From: an uncultured Croceicoccus sp.
Lineage (GTDB): Bacteria > Pseudomonadota > Alphaproteobacteria > Sphingomonadales > Sphingomonadaceae
Reading direction: 5' to 3'
Length of the DNA: 64,000 nucleotides
Assembly: GCF_947496385.1 (NCBI RefSeq)
Contig: NZ_CANMCP010000005.1
Coordinates: 124,001 to 188,000, forward strand
Shown: in pieces, positions 57,059 to 64,000 of the stretch
Numbering within the stretch: position 1 is the stretch's first letter
Layout of the letters: each line of letters opens with the position of its first letter
Made by a program: the position numbers and the translations under genes
Notes under the pieces: model-generated
Seen by the model: the letters and a program-made list of their open reading frames with translations, nothing else
Database searches by the model: none
What the model was told of the DNA's origin: nothing

Positions 57059-57109
57059 GACGCACCGCCCTACCCGATGGCGTGCCCGGCCGCATCCGGC
57101 CGACGCGCA

Positions 57110-58099
57110 TTATCCGGCGCGCGACACGACGCTTTCGGGAAGGTCGGTGCCAAAGACGCGCTGATAATATTCGGCGACCAGCATGCGCTCGGTCTCGTCG
57201 CACTTGTTGAGGAAGGACAGGCGGAAGGCAAAGCCGACATCGTTGAAGATGCGCGTGTTTTCGGCCCAGCTGATGACCGTGCGCGGCGATGCGACGGTGG
57301 AAATGTCGCCATTGATGAACCCTTCGCGGGTCAGATCGGCGACCTGCACCATCTTGCGCACGAGGTCGGGTTCGGCATCGGGCACCTGCGCGCGCACGAT
57401 GTTCACTTCGGTCGCCTCGGGCAGGTAATTGAGCCCGACGACGATGTTCCAGCGGTCCATCTGCCCCTGGTTGATGGCCTGCGTGCCATGGTAAAGCCCG
57501 CTGGTATCGCCGAGGCCCACCGTGTTGGCGGTCGCGAACAGGCGGAAATGCGGATCGGGGCGGATGACGCGGTTCTGATCGAGCAGGGTCAGCTTGCCGC
57601 TGGTTTCCAGGACGCGTTGGATGACGAACATCACGTCGGGGCGGCCCGCATCATATTCGTCGAACACCAGCGCGGTCGGCGTCTGCAGCGCCCAGGGCAG
57701 CAGCCCTTCGCGAAATTCGGTGACCTGCAACCCGTCGCGCAGCACGATGGCATCGCGCCCGACGAGGTCGATCCGGCTGATATGCGCATCGAGATTGATC
57801 CGCACGCAGGGCCAGTTGAGCCGCGCGGCAACCTGCTCGATATGGGTCGACTTGCCTGTGCCGTGATACCCCTGCACCATGACGCGGCGGTTGTGCGCGA
57901 ACCCGGCCAGGATCGCGAGCGTGGTGTCGGGATCGAACACGTAATTGGGATCGGTATCGGGCACGCGCTCGTCCGCGCGGCTGAAGGCCGGGACCTTCAT
58001 GTCGATGTCGATCCCGAAGGTCTCGCGCACGTCCACTTGCATGTCGGGCGCGGCCAGTGCGGTTTCGTGGCTGTTCGTGTTCTGGGTAATGTCGTTCAT
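57110..58099 (-). CDS. cobS: CobS-like MoxR-type AAA+ ATPase
   Basis: 329 residues. Walker A reads [14 protein letters not shown] near residue 84, Walker [13 protein letters not shown] near 149, and [14 protein letters not shown] near 192 is the sensor region. It matches the CobS subunit of the aerobic cobaltochelatase. No cobT or cobN and no other cobalamin gene is in the window; instead a J-domain protein and bolA lie next to it. That arrangement is frequent in alphaproteobacteria, so a chelatase-independent function cannot be excluded. The start at 58099 was taken at MNDITQNT. Confidence 0.9.
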   Translation of the reverse strand: MNDITQNTNSHETALAAPDMQVDVRETFGIDIDMKVPAFSRADERVPDTDPNYVFDPDTTLAILAGFAHNRRVMVQGYHGTGKSTHIEQVAARLNWPCVRINLDAHISRIDLVGRDAIVLRDGLQVTEFREGLLPWALQTPTALVFDEYDAGRPDVMFVIQRVLETSGKLTLLDQNRVIRPDPHFRLFATANTVGLGDTSGLYHGTQAINQGQMDRWNIVVGLNYLPEATEVNIVRAQVPDAEPDLVRKMVQVADLTREGFINGDISTVASPRTVISWAENTRIFNDVGFAFRLSFLNKCDETERMLVAEYYQRVFGTDLPESVVSRAG

Positions 58100-58168
58100 G
58101 GCACCATTGCGGTTAAACATGTGCCGCGGGCGGGGCAACAGGCAATCGGCCACGGCGCCGGTTTTGCA

Positions 58169-58774
58169 TCACCCGAAGCGGCCCGCGCGGCGAAGATGCT
58201 GATACGCGGCGACGACCTGTTGCAGGCGATTTTCATGGCTGCGGTCGCCGCCGTTGCGGTCGGGATGATACCGCCGGACAAGTTCGGAATAGCGGCTTCG
58301 CAATTTCTGCCGGTCGGCATCGACGCAAAGGCCCAGCACGTCGAGCGCCCGGGCATCCTCGCCCGAAACGCCGGCGCGGCGGGCGCGGTCCTCTTCCCGC
58401 CATTGTCGTTCGCGGTCCGACCGGCGGGCCCGGGCGCGCGCCGAAATCGCCTCCAGCGGATCGTCGAAATCGGCCCAGCGCGGCGCACCGTCAATGCCCG
58501 CCGTCGGCGAATAGGCCCGCGAATCGCGCCATCCGGACACGGGCGATTGCGCGTCGAGGATTTCCTCCGCGCTCATCCCTTCGAAAAAATCGTAGCCTGC
58601 ATTGAACTGCCGCACATGGTCGAGACAGAACCAGCGCCACTCCCCCGGCCCGTCGAAACCGGGGCCGCGCGCGCCCGGCGCACGAAATTCGCCCGCCTCC
58701 TCGCATCCGGGGGCGTGGCAGATCGTGCCGGGATTTTCGTGTCGTCCATGGAACCGGTCTCGTGACATCGCCAT
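58169..58774 (-). CDS. J-domain protein with N-terminal Cys/His motif
   Basis: 201 residues. The J domain is C-terminal (about 138-195), with helix II/III around RYHPDRNGG (HPD near residue 168), so it should stimulate an Hsp70. The N-terminal part has CHAPGCEEAG and WRWFCLDHVRQFN, resembling a small zinc-binding site, and is followed by an Arg-rich linker. The gene lies between cobS and bolA, an arrangement conserved in alphaproteobacteria. The first ATG is followed by a second two codons later; either may be used. Confidence 0.88.
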   Translation of the reverse strand: MAMSRDRFHGRHENPGTICHAPGCEEAGEFRAPGARGPGFDGPGEWRWFCLDHVRQFNAGYDFFEGMSAEEILDAQSPVSGWRDSRAYSPTAGIDGAPRWADFDDPLEAISARARARRSDRERQWREEDRARRAGVSGEDARALDVLGLCVDADRQKLRSRYSELVRRYHPDRNGGDRSHENRLQQVVAAYQHLRRAGRFG

Positions 58775-58830
58775 TGAAATGATACGCCCGCCCCGAAATG
58801 TGAACCCCCCGAATTGAAAGCACCCCCATC

Positions 58831-59127
58831 ATGCCCCAACCCAATTCCCCATCGGGCCCGCTCGAAGCGGAAATCCGTGAACGGCTTACCGCCGCATTCG
58901 CGCCCGCCAGGCTCGACGTGAAGAACGACAGCGCCGCCCATCGCGGCCACATGGGCGACGACGGCAGCGGCGAATCGCATTTTTCGATCTTTATCGAGGC
59001 CGACGTATTCAAGGATCGCTCCCGGCTCGAACGGCAGCGCATGGTCAACCACGCGCTGGGCGACATTCCGGGAGAGCGCGTCCACGCCATCGCGATCAAA
59101 GCCGAAGCGCCGGGGATCGTCCCATGA
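58831..59127 (+). CDS. bolA: BolA family protein
   Basis: 98 residues with the BolA class II KH-like fold: IRERLTAAFAPARLDV, then HMGDDGSGESHFSIFIEAD and FKDRSRLERQRMVNHALGD. The histidine in ESHF is an iron-sulfur ligand position in BolA-glutaredoxin complexes. BolA acts with monothiol glutaredoxins in Fe-S handling. Its stop overlaps the GST gene (ATGA). Confidence 0.93.
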   Translation: MPQPNSPSGPLEAEIRERLTAAFAPARLDVKNDSAAHRGHMGDDGSGESHFSIFIEADVFKDRSRLERQRMVNHALGDIPGERVHAIAIKAEAPGIVP

Positions 59128-59849
59128 GCTACGATCTGTGGTACTGGCCCGGCCTTCCGGGGCGCGGCGAGTTCGTGCGGCTCGTGCTGGAGGCGGCGGA
59201 CATCGCCTATACCGAGCCGGCCCGCGCGTCCGGCCTTTCCACCGATGACGGCATGTCGAAAGTGGCCGAACATCTCGCCGCGATGAAGAGCCGGCCGGCG
59301 TTTGCCGTGCCGCTGCTCGAAACGGCAGGCGAATCGATTGCGCAGACGCCGAACATCATCGCCTTCCTGACCGAGGAGCACGACATCGGCACGAATGATG
59401 CAGCGGCCCGGCGCTATATGAATCAGCTGCAGCTCGACATCGCCGACATGACGGAGGAGGTGCACGGCGTGCATCATCCCATCGCGACCTCGCTATATTA
59501 CGAGGATCAGAAGGACGCGGCGATGCAGGCGGCGGAGGATTTCCGCGAAAACCGCATCCCCAAATATTGCAATCATTTCGAGGCCGCCGTGCAAGCGAAC
59601 GGCGGCGACTGGGCCATCGGCAAGACGTGGAGCGGGCTGGATGCGTCGCTTGCCTATCTGCTCGACGGGCTGCACTGGATGTTTCCGAAACGCATGGCCG
59701 CCCTTGCCGGGGATTATCCGAAGCTGCACGCGATCCGCGACGCATTCTTTGCCTTGCCGCGCATCGCCGAATACCGGAAAAGCGACCGGTGCCAGCCTTT
59801 CGGCAAGGAGGGCATCTTTCGCAACTATCCCGAACTGGACGCTGCATGA
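59124..59849 (+). CDS. glutathione S-transferase family protein
   Basis: 241 residues: thioredoxin-like N-domain (about 1-85; YDLWYWPGLPGRGEFVRLVL and ESIAQTPNIIAFLTEEH) and an all-helical C-domain. The pattern resembles alpha/mu/pi-like proteins rather than beta-class bacterial GST. Substrate unknown. It overlaps bolA before it and the pirin gene after it by ATGA, so the three form one unit. Confidence 0.9.
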   Translation: MSYDLWYWPGLPGRGEFVRLVLEAADIAYTEPARASGLSTDDGMSKVAEHLAAMKSRPAFAVPLLETAGESIAQTPNIIAFLTEEHDIGTNDAAARRYMNQLQLDIADMTEEVHGVHHPIATSLYYEDQKDAAMQAAEDFRENRIPKYCNHFEAAVQANGGDWAIGKTWSGLDASLAYLLDGLHWMFPKRMAALAGDYPKLHAIRDAFFALPRIAEYRKSDRCQPFGKEGIFRNYPELDAA

Positions 59850-60739
59850 CCGACCCCATTTTGAAAACCGTCACGCCCGTAAGCCACGATCTCGGCGCGT
59901 TCACCGTGCATCGGGCCGTGCCGCAGCAGGCGTGCCGGTCGGTCGGCCGCTTCGTCTTCGTCGACGAATTCGGGCCCAGCACGCTCGACATCGGGACCGG
60001 CATGGACGTCCGGCCGCATCCGCATATCGGCCTGTCGACCGTCACCTATCTCCTCGAAGGGGCGATCGAGCACCGCGATTCGCTCGGCAGCAGGCAGGTT
60101 ATCACGCCCGGCGCGGTCAATCTGATGACGGCGGGGCGCGGTATCGTCCATTCCGAACGGTCGCCTGCGGACGAACGCGCCGCCGGCCCGCGCCTTTTCG
60201 GGACGCAGACATGGCTCGCGCTTCCCGATGGGCAGGAGAATATCGACCCGGCGTTCGAATCCATCGCGTCGAAGGATCTTCCCATCGTTGCCGACGGCGG
60301 ATCGCAGGCGCGGATCATCATGGGCACCCTGTGGGGCGAAACCGCGCCGACCACCTGCCATGCCGAAACGATCAATGCCGACATCGAACTGGCGCCCGAT
60401 GGCAAGATGCCGGTCGACGCGGACGTCGCGGAGCGCGCGGTGATGCTGCTCGCCGGCGATGCGAGCATTGACGGCATTGCGCTCGACCCGTTGAAGCTCA
60501 TCGTGCTGCGCCCCGGCGCGGCGGCGGTGCTGTCGTCGCGCGACGGGGGCCGGGTCTTTCTGCTGGGCGGGGAACCGGTGGGCAAACGGCACGTGTGGTG
60601 GAATTTCGTGCACAGCAGCCGCGACCGGATCGAGCAGGCGAAGGAAGACTGGCGCGACGGCAAGTTCCCGCGCGTGCCGGGTGACGAGGCGGAATACATC
60701 CCCTTGCCCGACCGGCCAAAGACTGTCAGCTATCCTTGA
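59846..60739 (+). CDS. pirin family protein (cupin)
   Basis: 297 residues with two cupin domains. The N-terminal metal motif is visible as VRPHPHIGLSTVTYLLEGAIEH (first 20 residues quoted in part: HPHIGLSTVTYLLEG) and TAGRGIVHSE near residue 90. Pirins include quercetinases and regulators of metabolic enzymes; function here is unknown. The C-terminal pirin domain ends with the characteristic WWNFVHSSRDRIEQAKEDW. It is coupled to the GST gene. Confidence 0.92.
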   Translation: MTDPILKTVTPVSHDLGAFTVHRAVPQQACRSVGRFVFVDEFGPSTLDIGTGMDVRPHPHIGLSTVTYLLEGAIEHRDSLGSRQVITPGAVNLMTAGRGIVHSERSPADERAAGPRLFGTQTWLALPDGQENIDPAFESIASKDLPIVADGGSQARIIMGTLWGETAPTTCHAETINADIELAPDGKMPVDADVAERAVMLLAGDASIDGIALDPLKLIVLRPGAAAVLSSRDGGRVFLLGGEPVGKRHVWWNFVHSSRDRIEQAKEDWRDGKFPRVPGDEAEYIPLPDRPKTVSYP

Positions 60740-60765
60740 AAGAAAACGGGGTATGGGACAGGCCT

Positions 60766-61692
60766 ATGAAAACGGTGCAGCTGGCTAACGGAATCGAATT
60801 GCAGGTTCGCGACGAAGGGCCGCGCGATGCGCCTGCGCTGATCTTCCTGCACGGTTTCCCCGAATCGCACCGCACCTGGCGGCATCAGATCCCGCATCTG
60901 TCGCACCGCTTTCGCTGTGTCGCACCGGATCAGCGCGGATACCGCCATTCGTCGAAGCCCGGCGGGCCGGAGCATTACCGGGCCAGCCTGCTGGTCGGCG
61001 ATGTGTTCGCGCTCGCCGACGCGCTCGACATCGGGCAATTCACGGTCGTCGGGCACGATTGGGGCGGCGCGATCGCATGGGCCGTGGCGATGGCGGGACA
61101 GCCCAACGCCGATCCGGTCGCGGCAAGCCCCCATGCCGGCCGCGTCACCCGCGCGATCATCGCCAATGCCCCGCACCCCGCGGTGATGCAGACGCTTTTA
61201 TATACCGACCCGGAACAGCGCGCCGCCTCCCAGTATATTCGCGTGTTCCGCGATACCGGCAATGACGCGTTGATCGAACAGGGCGGCCTGCTCCCCCTGC
61301 TGGCGAAGGCATTTCCGGACCGGGATTCCTCACCCCGCCCGGAAGCCGAGGAGCAGGCCGCGTTGATCGAGGACTGGTCCGATCCGGAGCGCGCGTTCGG
61401 CATGATCAACTGGTATCGCGCATCCGCCATGGACGTGCCGCCGATGGACGCGCCCTTTGCCATTCCCGACGATGCAAAGGCGATCGCCATGCCACAGATC
61501 ACCATCCCGACGCTCGTCATCTGGGGGATGGAGGACCGTGCGATCCGGCCTGCCAATCTCGACCGGCTTTCGGATCATGTCGACGATCTTTCCATCACGC
61601 GCATTGCCGATGCGGGTCATTTCGTCATCTGGGAGCGGCCGGAGGCGGTGAACGCGGCGATGGACGGGTTTCTCGGCACGGGCGAACGGTAA
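60766..61692 (+). CDS. alpha/beta hydrolase, epoxide-hydrolase-like
   Basis: 308 residues of the alpha/beta-hydrolase fold. Motifs: HGFPESHRTWRHQIP (oxyanion region) near residue 29, VVGHDWGGAIAWAVA with the nucleophile aspartate near 95, WGMEDRAI with the acid near 248, and DAGHFVIWERPEAV with the histidine near 283. The nucleophile aspartate suggests an epoxide hydrolase or haloacetate-like enzyme. The start at 60766 was preferred to a TTG at 60736 that overlaps the pirin stop. Confidence 0.9.
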   Translation: MKTVQLANGIELQVRDEGPRDAPALIFLHGFPESHRTWRHQIPHLSHRFRCVAPDQRGYRHSSKPGGPEHYRASLLVGDVFALADALDIGQFTVVGHDWGGAIAWAVAMAGQPNADPVAASPHAGRVTRAIIANAPHPAVMQTLLYTDPEQRAASQYIRVFRDTGNDALIEQGGLLPLLAKAFPDRDSSPRPEAEEQAALIEDWSDPERAFGMINWYRASAMDVPPMDAPFAIPDDAKAIAMPQITIPTLVIWGMEDRAIRPANLDRLSDHVDDLSITRIADAGHFVIWERPEAVNAAMDGFLGTGER

Positions 61693-61736
61693 CGCCCATT
61701 GCCAGCCAAGGCCGCGACGCCTAAGTCGCGGCTGTC

Positions 61737-62429
61737 ATGACAAAACCGCTCACCTTCGCCATTCCCAAGGGTCGCATTCTCGACGAAGCCCTGCCGTTGA
61801 TGGCCCGCGCCGGGATCGTTCCCGAACCGGGCTTCCACGACAAGGCCAATCGCGCGTTGAGCTTTGCGTGCGAGGATCCCTCGATCCGGCTCATCCGGGT
61901 GCGCGCGTTCGACGTCGCCACCTTCGTCGCGCACGGCGCCGCGCAGGCCGGGATCGTCGGCTCCGACGTGATCGAGGAATTCGATTATTCCGACCTCTAC
62001 GCCCCCGTCGATCTCGACATCGGGCACTGCCACCTGTCCATCGCGGAGCCGGTGGACGGGGCCGAAGAAGACGGGCGCAGCGCCAGCCACATGCGCGTCG
62101 CGACCAAATATCCCAACATCACCCGCCGCTGGTTCGAGGCGAAGGGCGTGCAGGCCGAATGCGTGAAGCTGAACGGCGCGATGGAACTCGCGCCCTCGCT
62201 CGGCCTTGCCAGCCGCATCGTCGATCTCGTGTCGACGGGCCGTACGCTGAAACAGAACGGGCTGGTCGAAACGGCAAAAATCCTGCCCGTGTCGGCCCGG
62301 CTCATCGTCAATCGCGCCGCGCTCAAAACCGACAGCGCCCGGCTCGGCCCCATGATCGAGGCGTTTCGCGCGCTGGCCGAACACAACCCGGGCCATGAGG
62401 CGGCGGGCCTGCCCGCGGGTGCGGCGTAA
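61737..62429 (+). CDS. hisG: ATP phosphoribosyltransferase, short form
   Basis: 230 residues, the short HisG type lacking the C-terminal regulatory domain, so it normally needs a HisZ partner. [19 protein letters not shown] opens it; [16 protein letters not shown] near residue 162 is the phosphoribosyl site. It begins histidine synthesis by joining ATP and PRPP. The stop overlaps the hisD start (TAATG). No hisZ is in the window. Confidence 0.95.
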   Translation: MTKPLTFAIPKGRILDEALPLMARAGIVPEPGFHDKANRALSFACEDPSIRLIRVRAFDVATFVAHGAAQAGIVGSDVIEEFDYSDLYAPVDLDIGHCHLSIAEPVDGAEEDGRSASHMRVATKYPNITRRWFEAKGVQAECVKLNGAMELAPSLGLASRIVDLVSTGRTLKQNGLVETAKILPVSARLIVNRAALKTDSARLGPMIEAFRALAEHNPGHEAAGLPAGAA

Positions 62430-63733
62430 TGCGCAGGCTGGACGCATCGGACGCGGATTTCGACACCGCCTTTGCCGCCATCGTCGCCGACCGGCGCGAG
62501 GAGGACGCGGGCGTCGGGCGCGACGTCACCGCGATCCTGGCGCGGGTGAAAGAAGACGGCGACGACGCGCTCATCGCCTATACCGAGAAATTCGATTCCC
62601 ATACGCTGGCCGGCAATGGCGACGCGGGGTGGACCATCGGGGCGGAGGAATGCCGCGCGGCCTATGACGCGCTGGCCCCGGCGCTGCGCGATGCGCTCGA
62701 AACCGCGGCGGCGCGCATCCGGGCCTATCACGCGGCGCAATTGCCCGAGGATCGCGATTACCGCGACGATGCGGGCGTGCGGCTCGGCGCGAAATGGCGG
62801 GCGGTGGATGCCGCCGGGCTTTACGTGCCGGGTGGGCGCGCGGCCTACCCGTCCTCGCTGCTGATGAATGCGATCCCGGCGAAGGTGGCGGGCGTCGAAC
62901 GGCTCGCCGTCGCGACGCCGACGCCCGGTGGCGCGGTCAATCCGCTCGTGCTGGCCGCCGCCCATGTCGCCGGGGTGGACGAAATCTGGCGCGTCGGCGG
63001 GGCGCAGGCGATCGCCGCGCTTGCCTATGGCACCGGGCGGATTGCGCCGGTCGACGTCATCACCGGCCCGGGCAATGCCTGGGTCGCGGAGGCGAAGCGG
63101 CAATTGTTCGGGGTGGTGGGCATCGACATGGTGGCGGGGCCGTCGGAAATCCTCGTCATTGCGGACGCGGACAACGACCCGGCGCATATCGCCGCCGATC
63201 TGTTGAGCCAGGCCGAGCACGATCCCGTCGCGCAATCCATCCTCATCACCGACGATCCCGGCTTTGCCGCCCGTGTCGCGGACGCGGTGGAGGATGAGCT
63301 GGCCCGCCTCCCCGATCCGGGCGTCGCGCGGCAAAGCTGGACCGATCATGGCGTCATCATCACCGCACCGATGGCCCGCGCGGCCGAGCTTGCCAATGCA
63401 CTGGCCGCCGAACATGTGGAACTCGCCGTGGCTTCGCCCGAACCGCTGCTGGGCGCGATCCGGCACGCAGGGTCGGTCTTTATCGGCCGCCATGCGCCCG
63501 AAGCGGTCGGCGATTACGTGGCGGGGCCGAACCACGTCCTGCCCACCGGACGACGCGCCCGGTTCGCGAGCGGGCTGTCCGTGCTCGATTTCATGAAGCG
63601 GACGAGTTTCATCGAACTCGACCGCGCGGCACTTGCCGCCATGGGTCCCGCCGCCGTCGCACTGGCCGAGGCGGAGGGGCTGCACGCCCATGCCCGATCG
63701 GTCGCCATCCGCCTCGAAGGAGAAGATTCATGA
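62429..63733 (+). CDS. hisD: histidinol dehydrogenase
   Basis: 434 residues. GPGNAWVAEAKRQLFG near residue 212 and AEHDPVAQSILITDD near 262 with the zinc-ligand and catalytic histidines are typical. It oxidises histidinol to histidine in two NAD-dependent steps. Its stop overlaps the DUF1993 gene (ATGA), with hisG directly before it. Confidence 0.96.
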   Translation: MRRLDASDADFDTAFAAIVADRREEDAGVGRDVTAILARVKEDGDDALIAYTEKFDSHTLAGNGDAGWTIGAEECRAAYDALAPALRDALETAAARIRAYHAAQLPEDRDYRDDAGVRLGAKWRAVDAAGLYVPGGRAAYPSSLLMNAIPAKVAGVERLAVATPTPGGAVNPLVLAAAHVAGVDEIWRVGGAQAIAALAYGTGRIAPVDVITGPGNAWVAEAKRQLFGVVGIDMVAGPSEILVIADADNDPAHIAADLLSQAEHDPVAQSILITDDPGFAARVADAVEDELARLPDPGVARQSWTDHGVIITAPMARAAELANALAAEHVELAVASPEPLLGAIRHAGSVFIGRHAPEAVGDYVAGPNHVLPTGRRARFASGLSVLDFMKRTSFIELDRAALAAMGPAAVALAEAEGLHAHARSVAIRLEGEDS

Positions 63734-64000
63734 GCATTTCGCTGCACCACGCGCTCGTCCCCCAGTGGATTCAGATGATCGACGGGCTTGAGCGTGTGCT
63801 CACCAAGGCGGACAGCCATTGCGGCGAAACCGAGCGCAGCGAGGACGAGTTCGTCCAGATGAAGCTTGCCCCCGACATGCTTGATTTCGCGTATCAGGTG
63901 AAATCGGTGCGCACCCATTCCATCGGCGCGGTCGAAGGTGTGCGGGCCGGCGTGTTCAGCCCGGACATGTCCGAAAGCCCGCGCGATTTTGCCGCCATGC
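63730..64000 (+). CDS. DUF1993 family protein, 3' end cut by window edge
   Basis: The visible 90 residues start MSISLHHALVPQWIQMIDGL and continue with MKLAPDMLDFAYQV, typical of the four-helix DUF1993 family, related to DinB-like proteins. Function unknown. The start overlaps hisD by four bases, so it is co-transcribed with the histidine genes in this genome. Confidence 0.8.
   Translation, partial: MSISLHHALVPQWIQMIDGLERVLTKADSHCGETERSEDEFVQMKLAPDMLDFAYQVKSVRTHSIGAVEGVRAGVFSPDMSESPRDFAAM

Noticed and set aside
55820-58765. A very long open plus-strand frame (over 900 codons) opposite the penicillin-binding protein, cobS and the J-domain gene
   Set aside because: It is rich in Arg, His and Gly with no domain, and is fully antisense to three clearly recognisable genes. 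Long antisense frames are expected in GC-rich DNA with strong third-position bias.
1-64000. Mobile elements, prophage, toxin-antitoxin pairs or defence islands
   Set aside because: No transposase, integrase, phage structural gene, restriction enzyme or paired toxin was found; gene order and composition look like core chromosome throughout, apart from the dip inside the TonB receptor.

Overview
The window is a high-GC alphaproteobacterial chromosome segment, most probably from the order Sphingomonadales (Sphingomonadaceae/Erythrobacteraceae-like). Pointers are a ChpT phosphotransferase, a ChvG/ChvI system next to pckA and a PTS-Ntr-type HprK/EIIA/HPr set, a short-form HisG, a TorF-type porin, a large TonB-dependent receptor and the cobS-J-domain-bolA neighbourhood. 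It looks like core chromosome: no insertion sequence, prophage, integrase, CRISPR array or rRNA operon was seen. About 63 protein genes, one tRNA and the RNase P RNA are supported. Genes are tightly packed, often with ATGA/GTGA/TGATG overlaps.

Layout. 1-6 kb (minus): a HerA-like ATPase cut by the left edge, a TauE/SafE exporter coupled to a PF09608-type membrane protein, and an NfrB-like glycosyltransferase coupled to an NfrA-C-like protein. 6-10 kb: NhaA, glyoxalase I, TorF porin, a PP2A-like phosphatase. 10-18 kb (minus): rnpB, ampD, chpT, ppx, ppk, a GT4 glycosyltransferase and a metallophosphoesterase (a plcP/agt-like lipid-remodelling pair beside the polyphosphate genes), and a JAMM peptidase. 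18-22 kb: RluD-type pseudouridine synthase, rpoH, then convergent map preceded by a ParD-like gene with an 11-bp tandem-repeat array, and mtgA. 22-32 kb: TonB receptor, CDF transporter, clpX, clpP, a lipoprotein amidase, trigger factor and tRNA-Leu(UAG). 32-40 kb: sppA, pyrB with an inactive-looking dihydroorotase, Usp and SulP, small proteins.

40-47 kb is a regulatory block: pckA divergent from chvI-chvG-hprK-rapZ-EIIA-HPr-trmH. 47-54 kb: rmuC, a Cys-rich copper-binding protein, def, recR, fmt, truA, a MATE pump. 54-64 kb: an oxidoreductase, a bifunctional penicillin-binding protein, cobS, a J-domain protein, bolA-GST-pirin, an epoxide-hydrolase-like enzyme, and hisG-hisD followed by a DUF1993 gene cut by the right edge.

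Themes: proteostasis (rpoH, clpX, clpP, tig, def, map, sppA), envelope biogenesis (mtgA, PBP1, ampD, sppA, Nfr pair), phosphorus economy (ppk, ppx, plcP/agt-like pair) and acid/carbon signalling (ChvG/ChvI with the PTS proteins and pckA). The observations most worth a second look are the ParD-like/map repeat operator, the phosphorus island, the minimal Nfr-like pair and the compositional dip inside the TonB receptor.
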